Assembly (NCBI GenBank): GCA_049603715.1
Contig: JBMYSW010000002.1
Coordinates: 62,001 to 126,000, forward strand
Source: Pontibacterium sp049603715
GTDB lineage: Bacteria > Pseudomonadota > Gammaproteobacteria > Pseudomonadales > Balneatricaceae
Length of the DNA: 64,000 nt
Reading direction: 5' to 3'
Shown here: piece by piece, positions 16,640-24,735 of the stretch
Numbering within the stretch: the stretch's first letter is position 1
How the letters are laid out: each line of letters begins with the position of its first letter
Notes under the pieces: generated by a model
The model's database searches: none
The model's input: the letters and a program-made list of their open reading frames with translations, nothing else
Told to the model about the DNA's origin: nothing
Position numbers and translations under genes: made by a program

Positions 16640-17865
16640 TAAAGCTTGACCGTCATGCCGTCTGATAAAGAGTGTCGATACGCTTGATACGCCGGAATCG
16701 CGCCCATTGTACTGCCGATTGCTAATACATAGCCAATCAGCTGCCATTGGTAGCTACTCAGTTGACTCACTTCTAGACGTAAACCCATGTGTGTTTCTAA
16801 CACAGGCGTGACGATTAACAGGGTGATGTAAAGCAGCCCAATGCCCAAGATGCAGCCAAGGGCACTAAGCAGTGTGGTTTCGAGCAATAACAAACTCACG
16901 ACTTGATGCATTTTGGCACCGGTGGCTCGCAAAATCGCTATTTCGCGACGGCGCTCGTTTAGGCTGCTAAGCATCACCGCTAACATGCCGATCAAGCCCG
17001 TCGCCACCACGGCTGATGAGACAAGCAGTAGCGCTTTTTCGGCAAGCGACATCATGCTCCAAAGTTGGTTAAGAGCGACACCGGGCAAAATGGCGGAGAG
17101 GGCCTCTTTAGGGTAGCGGTTGATCGCTCTTTGTAGATGAAAAGTACCTGACTTGTTTTTTAGGCCAAGTAAAACCGCAGTGACGGCTTTGGGCGTTAAG
17201 GTTTCACCGTTGGGAGGAAGGTTTTGGGCCCCCTGATGAATCGCTTCAATGGCATGAAGTGAGACATGCAGGCTGTCGTCAACAGGCGTACCTGTAGGCG
17301 CCAAAATACCGGTGACTTTAAACGGAAAACCATCGTGTTTTACAAAACTGGTGCTGCCGGTGCCATGGGCGATGACGATGGGTTGGTTGAGTTTATAACC
17401 TAGTTTTTTTGCCACATTTGCCCCAATAACCACATCAAAATTGCCATTAAAACGTTCGCCTTGTGCAAGGGATAAGGCATAGCCGTTGCCGTACTGATAA
17501 TGGTCAAAGTAGGCGTTGGTAGTACCAATGACGCGATAGCCGCGGTGGGAATCGCCCAGCGAAAGGGGAATGGTCCAACTCACCATAGGGTGTTTGGCCA
17601 GCGTTTGATAGCTGTTCCAGCTCATATCGTTAGTGGCATCGCCCATGCGAAATACCGAGTAGAGCAGCAGTTGAACGGGGCTACTACGCGCACCCACTAC
17701 AAGGTCGGTGCCCGAGATGGTATTGGCAAAGCTCGATTTAGCGCTGGTGCGAATGGACTCCACCGCCAGTAACAGTGCAACACTGAGTGCGATGGTTAGT
17801 AGGCATAACAAGGTGGTGGCACGGCGGTGCCACATGCTGCGCCAACACAAGGATAATAAGGCCAT
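16639..17865 (-). CDS. FtsX/MacB-type ABC transporter permease of the zinc operon
   Basis: A 408-residue inner-membrane permease. An N-terminal helix (~15-38), a large extracytoplasmic domain (~40-270) and three C-terminal helices give the MacB/FtsX topology; RRREIAILRATGA (~305-317) is the family coupling motif. It starts in a one-base overlap with the ATPase stop. FtsX-type permeases usually work mechanically rather than as classic importers, so in the Zrg system it may drive a periplasmic or outer-membrane zinc protein rather than translocate zinc itself. Confidence 0.85.
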   Translation of the reverse strand: MALLSLCWRSMWHRRATTLLCLLTIALSVALLLAVESIRTSAKSSFANTISGTDLVVGARSSPVQLLLYSVFRMGDATNDMSWNSYQTLAKHPMVSWTIPLSLGDSHRGYRVIGTTNAYFDHYQYGNGYALSLAQGERFNGNFDVVIGANVAKKLGYKLNQPIVIAHGTGSTSFVKHDGFPFKVTGILAPTGTPVDDSLHVSLHAIEAIHQGAQNLPPNGETLTPKAVTAVLLGLKNKSGTFHLQRAINRYPKEALSAILPGVALNQLWSMMSLAEKALLLVSSAVVATGLIGMLAVMLSSLNERRREIAILRATGAKMHQVVSLLLLETTLLSALGCILGIGLLYITLLIVTPVLETHMGLRLEVSQLSSYQWQLIGYVLAIGSTMGAIPAYQAYRHSLSDGMTVKL

Positions 17866-18590
17866 TATTCTGCCTCCAACGGCTGAGCTGCACGATTAAT
17901 GTCCTGAAGTGCGATGCGACGATCAAAGCCCTCGGCGATGCTTGGGTCGTGGCTTACAAACAACAAAGTGGCTTGTTGCTGTTTACAGGCGCTAAACAAC
18001 AGCTCTAAAAAGCGGTCGCGCAGGGGCGCATCAAGGGCAGAGGTGGGCTCGTCGGCAATGATGATCGGAGGCGAGCCTATCAGCGCACGTGCGGCGGCCA
18101 CACGCTGTTGTTGACCTACCGACAATGCAGTCACTGGGCGATTAAACAGTTCGGCTCCCAACCCCAATTGGTTTAGTAGTGCTTCGGCGGCTTGCTCAGG
18201 TGTTTGCTGTTGCGCTTTTAGTCGTGCTTTTCGTGCCGCCGAAAACTGGCAGGCGAGGGTGACGTTTTCGCGCATCGAAAGGTATGGCAGTAGGTTAAAC
18301 TGCTGAAAAATAATGCCAAGGTTATCGGCGCGAAAACTATCTCTTTTACTGTTGCTGAGTTGCGCTAGCGATTGCCCAAGTACACAAACATCACCCCGAG
18401 TCGGGCTAAGTACACCGCTGACTAAGTTGAGCAATGTAGTTTTACCACTGCCCGAAGGCCCCTCTAAAAACACATGCTCACCTTGTTTAATGGTCAGCTC
18501 GTTTATCTCGATAACGGGCGAGTGGCTTTGCCATTCAAAGCCCAGCTGGTTTATCGAAACGGCAAGTGGGGCGTCTTCGGGTGTGTGCAT
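17865..18590 (-). CDS. ABC transporter ATP-binding protein of the zinc operon
   Basis: A 241-residue ATPase of the LolD/MacB class: Walker A GPSGSGKTT, signature LSVGQQQRVAAARAL (Gly-Gly replaced by Val-Gly) and Walker B IIIADEPTSALD. It powers the FtsX-like permease encoded immediately downstream. Eight bases separate it from zrgA upstream. The signature substitution is mild and should not abolish activity. Confidence 0.88.
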   Translation of the reverse strand: MHTPEDAPLAVSINQLGFEWQSHSPVIEINELTIKQGEHVFLEGPSGSGKTTLLNLVSGVLSPTRGDVCVLGQSLAQLSNSKRDSFRADNLGIIFQQFNLLPYLSMRENVTLACQFSAARKARLKAQQQTPEQAAEALLNQLGLGAELFNRPVTALSVGQQQRVAAARALIGSPPIIIADEPTSALDAPLRDRFLELLFSACKQQQATLLFVSHDPSIAEGFDRRIALQDINRAAQPLEAE

Positions 18591-18598
18591 AGCGTACT

Positions 18599-19282
18599 TT
18601 ATTTGATGCGAATGTTGTGGCTGCTCGCGCTGAGTTTACCACCCGATTGCTTCATACCCATAATTGCTTGGTAGTTGATTTCTTCGGTGTGCTCAAATTG
18701 CGCGAACGCCTGAACGTCTAGGGCGCTAATGGCAGTAGGACTCTTACACTCGTAGGTGTAATTCGCTTCAATTTCTGTATGACCGCCTTCGTTGTGGTGA
18801 TCATGCTCGTCGTGATGCTCATCGTGATGCTCATCGTGATGCTCGTCATGGTGCTCGTCATGGTGCTCGTCATGGTGCTCGTCATGGTGCTCGTCATGGT
18901 GCTCGTCATGGTACTCGTCGTGGTGCTCGTCGTGGTGCTCGTCATGATGCTCTGCAGGTATTTTGTACGGCATATCAACATCAACACTTGCGAGGGTACA
19001 GCCCGCTGCAGCGGGGAGCGCCAGTACGCCGGCTTCTAGCTTTGTTTGAGCGGTGTGAACAGCATCCCATTGTGCATGTGATTCTGGGGCATGCTCAAAA
19101 CCCAAAAAGTTAGCAGCTGGGCCGTAAAGCGAGACCGACAAGGTTTGTGCGTCAAGCACGACATCTAATGACGAAATACCATGGGTGTGGGCACCGTGCA
19201 TTTCGAGCTCAGAAGCGTGAGCTACTTGAGCATTAAAAAGAGCAAGACCTAACAAAGACAGCGGAGCTTTTAGCAACGACAT
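18599..19282 (-). CDS. zrgA: ZrgA-like DUF2796 zinc-binding periplasmic protein
   Basis: A 227-residue exported protein, first gene of the zinc operon. Signal peptide (MSLLKAPLSLLGLALFNAQV), then a DUF2796 domain beginning EMHGAHTHG. In its middle, twelve consecutive four-residue units (HHDE, one YHDE) form a metal-chelating tract before HDHHNEGGH. Zinc capture in the periplasm is the expected role. The frame is open for 17 more codons, but those would run into the Zur box; ATG 19280-19282 with AAGG upstream is chosen. Confidence 0.85.
   Translation of the reverse strand: MSLLKAPLSLLGLALFNAQVAHASELEMHGAHTHGISSLDVVLDAQTLSVSLYGPAANFLGFEHAPESHAQWDAVHTAQTKLEAGVLALPAAAGCTLASVDVDMPYKIPAEHHDEHHDEHHDEYHDEHHDEHHDEHHDEHHDEHHDEHHDEHHDEHHDEHDHHNEGGHTEIEANYTYECKSPTAISALDVQAFAQFEHTEEINYQAIMGMKQSGGKLSASSHNIRIK
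18806..18949 (-). repeat. 12-base tandem repeat coding the His-Asp-Glu tract of ZrgA
   Basis: Twelve in-phase 12-base units (plus-strand form CTCGTCATGGTG with A/G variants), several adjacent units identical. Being a multiple of three, copy-number change would lengthen or shorten the metal-binding tract without frameshift. Confidence 0.9.
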
Positions 19283-19334
19283 GAGGTTTACCTTGGGTTG
19301 TACCTTAAAGAGTGATTTAAAAATAAGTCGCAAT

Positions 19335-19356
19335 AAAAGTTATAATATAACATTTC
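19335..19356 (-). promoter_or_regulatory. Zur box upstream of zrgA
   Basis: On the coding strand the site begins GAAATGTTATA and has the perfect palindromic core GTTATATTATAAC, closely matching the gammaproteobacterial Zur consensus. It lies 53-74 bases upstream of the zrgA ATG. Repression by zinc-loaded Zur and expression under zinc limitation follow from the known family. Confidence 0.8.
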
Positions 19357-19498
19357 TTTTGGGTTTGGCGAGTGGGTTTGGTGTGATGTGGGAGAGGGGG
19401 GCTGAAAACGGTGCGGGTGTCGTGCTCGCTAAATGGATTAAGGAGCTGTAAGTATAAGAGTGTAAAAAGTTATCTTTTTGGTAATAAAAAAGCTACAT

Positions 19499-19519
19499 TT
19501 GTAATGCAATGTAATACAA
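19499..19519. promoter_or_regulatory. Possible DinJ-YafQ operator
   Basis: Imperfect palindrome with outer arms TTGTA and TACAA, 22 bases before the dinJ start. Type II antitoxins of this family bind palindromes in their own promoter; this assignment rests on position only. Confidence 0.35.
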
Positions 19520-19540
19520 GTGGATTTAAAAGGTATTGCT

Positions 19541-19807
19541 ATGAAGACAGAAATGCTAAGTACCCGCATAGACCATGATACAAAGATCGCATTTACCAGT
19601 GTTTGTAACGAAATAGGCCTAAGCACTTCGCAGGCGTTAAAGCTGTTTGCAAAGGCAGTTGTTAATCACGGCGGTATTCCGTTTGAGCTAAAAGCCAAGA
19701 CACCGAATGCGACGACCGTAGCAGCAATGGAAGAGCTCGAAGCCGGAAAGGGAAGTAAAGCGAGTGATGTAGAGCAATTATTTAGTGAGCTTGGCGCTGG
19801 TGAGTAA
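19541..19807 (+). CDS. dinJ: DinJ/RelB-family antitoxin
   Basis: An 88-residue antitoxin with an N-terminal ribbon-helix-helix (MLSTRIDHDTKIAF, then GLSTSQALKLFAKAVV) and an acidic C-terminal segment that would wrap YafQ. ATG 19541 has AAAAGG upstream and is preferred to the in-frame start at 19520, which lies in the palindrome. The stop overlaps the toxin ATG by one base (TAATG). Confidence 0.88.
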   Translation: MKTEMLSTRIDHDTKIAFTSVCNEIGLSTSQALKLFAKAVVNHGGIPFELKAKTPNATTVAAMEELEAGKGSKASDVEQLFSELGAGE

Positions 19808-20079
19808 TGCTGACACTTGAATACTCAACCCAGTTCAAAAAGGATTTTAAGAAGATAACGAAACTGCCTATATCTGAGGTGGTAGAGGTCGGCCATGTTA
19901 TTAAACAGTTACAGCTGAAGGTTGAGCTACCTGAGAAGTATGTAGATCATGCCCTCTCGGGTAATTGGCAAGGCTACCGAGACTGCCATGTAAAGCCGGA
20001 CTTGGTGTTAATCTACAAGGTAGAAGCGACTGCTTTGAAGCTCGCTAGAATAGGCAGCCATAGCGAGTTGTTTAGGTAA
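19807..20079 (+). CDS. yafQ: YafQ-family ribosome-dependent mRNA interferase
   Basis: A 90-residue RelE-superfamily toxin cleaving mRNA in the ribosome. Residues equivalent to the known E. coli YafQ active site are present: H48, H61, D65, H85 and F89; the neighbouring Trp is replaced by L66. Length equals the family norm. Directly coupled to dinJ. It lies between the zinc and cytochrome bd operons, a typical small accessory insertion. Confidence 0.88.
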   Translation: MLTLEYSTQFKKDFKKITKLPISEVVEVGHVIKQLQLKVELPEKYVDHALSGNWQGYRDCHVKPDLVLIYKVEATALKLARIGSHSELFR

Positions 20080-20170
20080 GGCAGAAGAATTTGCCGGGCT
20101 TTATTCACACCTTTCGCCCTTTACTCTCTCCCGATTGGGTGGGGGTATAAAGCGCGCTTCGGTCGTAAAT

Positions 20171-20196
20171 AAAAAAAGGCTGACAAACGCCAGCCT
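20171..20196 (-). terminator. Terminator of the cydABX operon
   Basis: Stem AGGCTG / CAGCCT with an 8-base loop followed on the minus strand by seven T residues, about 95 bases after the cydX stop. Confidence 0.7.
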
Positions 20197-20290
20197 CAAG
20201 GGGTGTTTAGGTAAAGCACTGCGAGTGCAAGGATTAGAGCAGGAGAGAGCAGCGCTTTACCGAGTGCAATTAAGCAAAGACTCCAAGTGC

Positions 20291-20395
20291 TTACGCCTCA
20301 GTGTCGTTTTCAGATTCAAACTCGTACCACATAACGTTGATGATACCGAGTGCACATGCGAGTAATACACCTAAGATCCAAGCGAAGTACCACAT
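20291..20395 (-). CDS. cydX: CydX, small subunit of cytochrome bd oxidase
   Basis: A 34-residue single-helix membrane protein that stabilises the CydAB haem centre. The sequence starts MWYFAWILGVLLACALGIIN and continues to an acidic tail, matching CydX/YbgT closely. It follows cydB by about 80 bases on the same strand, with AGAGGA before the ATG, and is followed by an intrinsic terminator. Confidence 0.93.
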   Translation of the reverse strand: MWYFAWILGVLLACALGIINVMWYEFESENDTEA

Positions 20396-20474
20396 AATTT
20401 TTGTCCTCTAGGTTTTGGCGGGTGGTGGCACCCGCCAGTATTCAATTGAGTTGTTCAGCCAGCGATTAGAGCGG

Positions 20475-21614
20475 CTAGTAAGTTCCGTGAGTGTTGCCTT
20501 GGATTTCGGCAACGCTGACTTTTCGCCACATTTTCACGTAACACCACACGGTGTAGAACAATACGATTGGCAAGAAGATCAGTACGGCGATCAGCATCAC
20601 GTTTAGTGTCATGTGGCTAGATACCGCATCCCATAGAGTCAGGCTGACATCTGGGTTGATGCTGCTTGGCATCACAAATGGGAACATAGACACACCTGCA
20701 GTGGCGATGACACCCAGTAGTGCAACGCTGCTGGCAACAAAGCCTAAGCCTGCTTTATTGTCTTTAGAGAACCATGCAGTCGCGGCAGTTGCCGCCAAAG
20801 CGAGCAGTGGGCAAAGGATAGTCAGTGGCATGTCTTGGTAGTTGCTCAACCATGCGCCGTCTACCAACTCAACGCTTTTACCGAGTGGGTTTGCGTAGCC
20901 TTGAGTATCGACTGTAGTAGTGATGACAAAGCCTTCAAGGTTTGCTACCCAAATGCCTGCTAGGCAGAAAAGTACGAAGGTTGCGACTGCTGCCCAGCGG
21001 CTAAGTGCCGCTGCACGTTGGCTTACAATGCCGTCGGTACGAAGCTGCAACCAAACACCACCATGCATCACCAGCATTGCTACACTTACCAAACCTGCCA
21101 AGATGGCAAAGGGGTTAAGTAGGCCAAAGAAAGAGCCTGTGTAAGTGGCACGTAAGAACTCATCTAGAGTGAAAGGCACCCCTTGTAGCAAGTTGCCAAA
21201 GGCTACGCCGAACACCAATGCAGGTACAAAACTACCTACAAACAATGCCCAGTCCCAACCATTACGCCATTTAGCATTGTCGAGCTTGCTGCGGTAATCA
21301 AAGCCGAGTGGGCGTAAAAACAGCGCGAACAAAACCAGAATCAGTGCGAAGTAGAAGCCAGAGAAGGCGGCTGCGTAAACCATTGGCCATGCGGCAAATA
21401 AAGCACCCCCAGCGGTGATTAACCATACTTGGTTACCGTCCCAGTGGGCGCCGACGGTGTTAATTACCACGCGGCGCTCATCGTCAGTTTTTGCGACGAA
21501 GGGCAGCAAGATGGCTGCACCCATGTCCATGCCGTCGGTGATGGCGAAGCCGATAAGCAATGCGCCTACCAATAGCCACCAAATCAGTTTGAGTGTTTCG
21601 TAATCGAATAACAT
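20475..21614 (-). CDS. cydB: Cytochrome bd ubiquinol oxidase subunit II
   Basis: A 379-residue inner-membrane protein with about eight to nine helices, supporting CydA in quinol oxidation and oxygen reduction. Characteristic segments are FDYETLKLIWWLLVG at the N-terminus, GFAITDGMDMG and GAHWDGNQVWLITAGG. Length matches E. coli CydB (379). It begins about 20 bases after cydA with the usual spacing. No irregularity is seen. Confidence 0.95.
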   Translation of the reverse strand: MLFDYETLKLIWWLLVGALLIGFAITDGMDMGAAILLPFVAKTDDERRVVINTVGAHWDGNQVWLITAGGALFAAWPMVYAAAFSGFYFALILVLFALFLRPLGFDYRSKLDNAKWRNGWDWALFVGSFVPALVFGVAFGNLLQGVPFTLDEFLRATYTGSFFGLLNPFAILAGLVSVAMLVMHGGVWLQLRTDGIVSQRAAALSRWAAVATFVLFCLAGIWVANLEGFVITTTVDTQGYANPLGKSVELVDGAWLSNYQDMPLTILCPLLALAATAATAWFSKDNKAGLGFVASSVALLGVIATAGVSMFPFVMPSSINPDVSLTLWDAVSSHMTLNVMLIAVLIFLPIVLFYTVWCYVKMWRKVSVAEIQGNTHGTY

Positions 21615-21634
21615 CTTTCTGTTCTCCGTGATGG

Positions 21635-23209
21635 TTAGGCAAGTGTCGCTTTAGGCGCCGCTTGGGTTTCGAAGTGGTAACGGCCTGTGTGCAATGAGCT
21701 TGGGCCTTTACGTGCGAAGTGGAACATTAACCAGAACTCAATCACTGCCAAGATGGTGTAGAAAGAGATGAAGCCAATCATGCTAAGCAGTACATCAGAT
21801 GCGTTGAGATTAGATGTGGCCATAAAGGTTGGCAGCACTTCACTGATCGCCCAAGGTTGGCGGCCAAACTCAGCAACAAACCAGCCTGTTTCGATGGCAA
21901 TCCATGGAAGTGGAATACCCCACAAGCAGGCTTTTAGTAACCAGCGTTTTTCTTCGATCACACGACGGGCGTTGAAGTAAAAAGCCAAGGCAAAGATCAG
22001 GAGTAACGCGCCACCACATGCCACCATGATGCGGAAGGTGAAGAACAAAGGTGCTACGGGTGGCAAAGAGTCGCGTGCAGCGAGGTCAATTTGTTCTGGT
22101 GTCGCATCAACCACTGCGTCTGTGTAACGCTTGAGTAGCAGGCCATAGCCGAGGTCTTGTTTCACGGCGTCAAAGGCGGCGATGTTTTCAGGTGTGTCGT
22201 CACCGCTGCGCAATAGCGTCAGTAGGCGGTAAGCTTCCATACCGTTAATGATGCGCGCTTTGTGCTCTTGCTCTAGGTCTTTAAGGCCGGTTACTTGCTC
22301 ATCAAGTGAGCGAGTAGCGATGATGCCCATCACGTAAGGCACTTTAACCGCCATGTGGGTTTCTTGTGCGTCGTCGTCAGGCAGGCCAATCACTGTAAAG
22401 GCAGCGGGTGCTGGCTCGGTTTCCCACTCGGCTTCAATGGCGGCCAGTTTCACTTTTTGCACTTCACCGACTTCGTAACCAGACTCGTCACCCAACACGA
22501 TAACAGACAAGATAGAAGCTAAACCAAAGCCCGCAGCGACAGAGAAAGAGCGTTTAGCAAAGGCCAAGTCGCGACCTTTTAGCATGTAGTAAGCACTGAT
22601 GCCCAATACAAACATAGCAGCGGCAACGTAGCCGGCGGCGACAGTGTGAATGAACTTCACTTGTGCCACAGGGTTAAATACGAGCTCGGCAAAGCTGGTC
22701 ATTTCCATACGCATGGTTTGGTAGTTGAACTCAGAACCCACAGGGTTTTGCATCCAGCCATTGGCAATCAAAATCCACAGCGCAGACAGGTTAGTACCCA
22801 AGGCCATAAGTGTGGTGGCCATTAAGTGTTGGCGTTTGCTTAGGCGGTCCCAACCTAAGAAGAACATACCCACAAAGGTAGACTCTAGGAAGAATGCCAT
22901 TAGGCCTTCAATCGCTAAAGGTGCGCCAAAAACGTCACCTACGTAGTGAGAGTAGTAAGACCAGTTGGTGCCAAACTCAAACTCCATAGTAAGACCAGTG
23001 GCCACACCAAGAGCAAAGTTAATACCAAAGAGCTTGCCCCAGAACTTGGTCATATCACGGTAAATTTCTTTACCGGTCATAACGTAAACGGATTCCATAA
23101 TCACAAGAATCCAGGTCATACCAAGGGTTAGGGGTACAAATAGAAAGTGGTAGAGAGCGGTAATCGCAAACTGCCAACGAGAGAGATCAACTAAGCTGTC
23201 ATCAATCAT
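21635..23209 (-). CDS. cydA: Cytochrome bd ubiquinol oxidase subunit I
   Basis: A 524-residue haem-bearing subunit. Haem ligands and proton-path residues line up with E. coli numbering plus two: H21 (b595), E101, E109, H188 (b558) and Met in FRIMVACGG (b558). The long Q-loop contains KLAAIEAEWET, and GRQPW is present, so this is the long Q-loop class. It is the first gene of cydABX, preceded by a 430-base regulatory region with a GbsR-type palindrome and an FNR-like box. Confidence 0.96.
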   Translation of the reverse strand: MIDDSLVDLSRWQFAITALYHFLFVPLTLGMTWILVIMESVYVMTGKEIYRDMTKFWGKLFGINFALGVATGLTMEFEFGTNWSYYSHYVGDVFGAPLAIEGLMAFFLESTFVGMFFLGWDRLSKRQHLMATTLMALGTNLSALWILIANGWMQNPVGSEFNYQTMRMEMTSFAELVFNPVAQVKFIHTVAAGYVAAAMFVLGISAYYMLKGRDLAFAKRSFSVAAGFGLASILSVIVLGDESGYEVGEVQKVKLAAIEAEWETEPAPAAFTVIGLPDDDAQETHMAVKVPYVMGIIATRSLDEQVTGLKDLEQEHKARIINGMEAYRLLTLLRSGDDTPENIAAFDAVKQDLGYGLLLKRYTDAVVDATPEQIDLAARDSLPPVAPLFFTFRIMVACGGALLLIFALAFYFNARRVIEEKRWLLKACLWGIPLPWIAIETGWFVAEFGRQPWAISEVLPTFMATSNLNASDVLLSMIGFISFYTILAVIEFWLMFHFARKGPSSLHTGRYHFETQAAPKATLA

Positions 23210-23292
23210 GGGGGCATTCCTATGCGCGTTGTGTGCTTGGGTTGTTTCGTTAGCGGGGTAACGAGATATATTAGATGTTTCATAGTATATGA

Positions 23293-23314
23293 ACTTTCAG
23301 AAATTTCTGAAAGT
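23293..23314. promoter_or_regulatory. Perfect palindrome, likely GbsR-family operator at cydA
   Basis: Half-site ACTTTCAGAAA followed by its exact reverse complement, 84-105 bases upstream of the cydA ATG. A near-copy (TTTCAGATATTTCTGAA) lies in front of the adjacent regulator gene at 24227-24243, which ties that regulator to both promoters. Confidence 0.65.
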
Positions 23315-23383
23315 TAAATTTAAAACCCTTTTAACCTATGTGGTTATATTTATATATCTAATAGTTATATATGGGTTAATTCT

Positions 23384-23397
23384 TTGATTTATGTCAA
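23384..23397. promoter_or_regulatory. FNR/Anr-like box
   Basis: TTGAT-TTAT-GTCAA matches nine of ten positions of the FNR/Anr consensus TTGAT-N4-ATCAA. Its location ~175 bases upstream of cydA agrees with oxygen control of this oxidase in other gammaproteobacteria. Confidence 0.55.
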
Positions 23398-23583
23398 AAA
23401 ATTAAAGATTTTGCGGTGAACATGGCGTTTTTTGAGACGAGTAAGCCTAAAGCGCAAGCGAGTAAAAGAGGCCCAAAAAACAGGGGCGATTCGAGGTTGG
23501 GTTGTGGTAGAGAGGTGTAAACGCGGTAGTAAATCGCCAATGGCGCTTTGAGCAGCAACTAAACCAGAGGGGTAAAAACAACG

Positions 23584-23607
23584 AAGCCGCACTATTAAGC
23601 GCGGCTT
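23584..23607 (-). terminator. Terminator of the GbsR-family gene
   Basis: Perfect 7-base stem AAGCCGC / GCGGCTT followed on the minus strand by a T-rich run, about 30 bases after the regulator stop. Confidence 0.65.
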
Positions 23608-23637
23608 GTTGGGGTGATCTTATTGGGCAGATGAAGC

Positions 23638-24213
23638 TTAAGCTGGGTCTTTAACTTCTTGCTTATCTTTGTTACTGCCTAACAAGGTCTCTTTAAGGCT
23701 AAGCATTTTTGAGACACCTGAGCCAAGCTTCATAAGCGTGTGCAGCTTGTCGGGGTCGAGGCGTTGAAGCTCACCTGCCCACTGCGTCAGCATTTCAAGA
23801 AGGTCGTGGATCTCGCGCATTTTTTCGTGTGCGTGAGCTTGGGATGCGTTTTGAGGCTCGTCGCTTAAAATATCGTTAAGCAGTGCAAGGGTAGGGTCGA
23901 CTTCGCGCTTTTGGCGCTCTTCAAATACGGTGTTAGCCATTTCCCAAATACTGCCACGGGGCGAGAAGTAATCTTTACGGTCGCCAGGGATATGCTGCAA
24001 CTGAACCAAGCGCCACGATTGTAGCTCTTTAATACCCATACTGACATTGCCGCGAGAGATGCTGAGCGTCTCGGCAATTTCGACGGCACTCAGGGGTTTA
24101 TCGCTAATCACTAAAAGCGCATACATTTGGCCAACGGTGCGATTAAAGCCCCATTGGCTGCCCATTTCGCCAAAGTGATATACAAAGCTTTCTAGTTTTG
24201 GTGTGAGTTTCAT
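23638..24213 (-). CDS. GbsR/MarR-family transcriptional regulator
   Basis: A 191-residue regulator. A winged-helix domain (~25-90) includes GFNRTVGQMYALLVIS, the recognition-helix segment TLSISRGNVSMGIKELQSW and the wing VQLQHIPGDRKDYF, typical of GbsR. A helical dimerisation tail follows. It lies upstream of cydA on the same strand but has its own terminator. The same palindrome precedes both this gene and cydA, so autoregulation and control of cydABX are inferred. The signal it senses is unknown. Confidence 0.85.
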   Translation of the reverse strand: MKLTPKLESFVYHFGEMGSQWGFNRTVGQMYALLVISDKPLSAVEIAETLSISRGNVSMGIKELQSWRLVQLQHIPGDRKDYFSPRGSIWEMANTVFEERQKREVDPTLALLNDILSDEPQNASQAHAHEKMREIHDLLEMLTQWAGELQRLDPDKLHTLMKLGSGVSKMLSLKETLLGSNKDKQEVKDPA

Positions 24214-24226
24214 ACAGGTAACAAAG

Positions 24227-24243
24227 TTTCAGATATTTCTGAA
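24227..24243. promoter_or_regulatory. Likely autoregulatory operator of the GbsR-family gene
   Basis: Near-palindrome TTTCAGATATTTCTGAA, ending 14 bases before the regulator start codon and matching the perfect palindrome at 23293-23314 in both half-sites. Confidence 0.6.
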
Positions 24244-24355
24244 TATTTAAGCATACTTCTATTGGTCGGGTCACTTAAAACAATCATTACTTGATAAAAC
24301 CTTGATATAAGCACGCAGTTTTGAACCCTGCGTTAGAGTACGACCGCAAAAACGC

Positions 24356-24385
24356 AAAAGCCCGAACAGTATGTTCAGGCTTTTT
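24356..24385. terminator. Terminator after the glutaredoxin gene
   Basis: Stem AAAAGCC-GAACA / GTTC-GGCTTTTT with a short loop; T-rich on both sides so it may work in both directions. It lies ~95 bases past the minus-strand glutaredoxin stop. Confidence 0.65.
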
Positions 24386-24480
24386 GGGGGGGCGAGTGTT
24401 GCAGTGGAGTAAAGGTGGTTTGGGGGAGGCAGAAACCACCCAGCAGATCGATTGCAAAGCCTGCTTTTATTACTCGTCTA

Positions 24481-24735
24481 CTAGCTTGCTTTAGGGATGT
24501 GGTTGTTTTTTACGTAGAGGTCTAACTCGGTAAAGCCACCAATGTGCTCTGTGCCGTAAAAAACCTGAGGAACCGTTTCTACCGGTTTACCTGCCGACTT
24601 TTCGAGGTCTGCTTTGCTGATACCTTCTTCATGGATATCGATGTACTTAAACGGAAAGTTCTCACGCTCGCACAACTCTTTTGCTCGGCGGCAGTAACCA
24701 CAACCTTCACGGCCAAAAATCGTAAAACGTTTCAT
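24481..24735 (-). CDS. GrxA-type glutaredoxin
   Basis: An 84-residue dithiol glutaredoxin. The active site is CGYC (C12, C15) in IFGREGCGYCRRAKEL, and the glutathione-binding segment is KPVETVPQVF with cis-Pro; the downstream GG in HIGGFTE is conserved. It resembles E. coli Grx1, which reduces ribonucleotide reductase and protein disulfides with glutathione. ATG 24733-24735 with AGAGGAG upstream is chosen over a 22-codon extension. Confidence 0.88.
   Translation of the reverse strand: MKRFTIFGREGCGYCRRAKELCERENFPFKYIDIHEEGISKADLEKSAGKPVETVPQVFYGTEHIGGFTELDLYVKNNHIPKAS

Larger units (their letters stand above)
23210..23583 (-). promoter_or_regulatory. cydA upstream regulatory region
   Basis: AT-rich leader with three notable elements: the 22-base palindrome at 23293-23314; an FNR/Anr-like box at 23384-23397; and 8-base inverted arms TATTAGAT (23269-23276) and ATCTAATA (23356-23363) flanking the palindrome. 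The transcription start cannot be fixed by eye. Confidence 0.5.

Noticed and set aside
18806..18949. Regular repeat resembling a CRISPR array
   Set aside because: Units are 12 bases with no unique spacers and are in frame within zrgA.
18779..19039. Plus-strand frame rich in Val/Met repeats opposite zrgA
   Set aside because: It is the antisense reading of the 12-base repeat; the composition is an artefact and no ribosome site is present.
20135..20365. 76-codon plus-strand frame downstream of yafQ
   Set aside because: It runs antisense through the cydX gene and the cydABX terminator.
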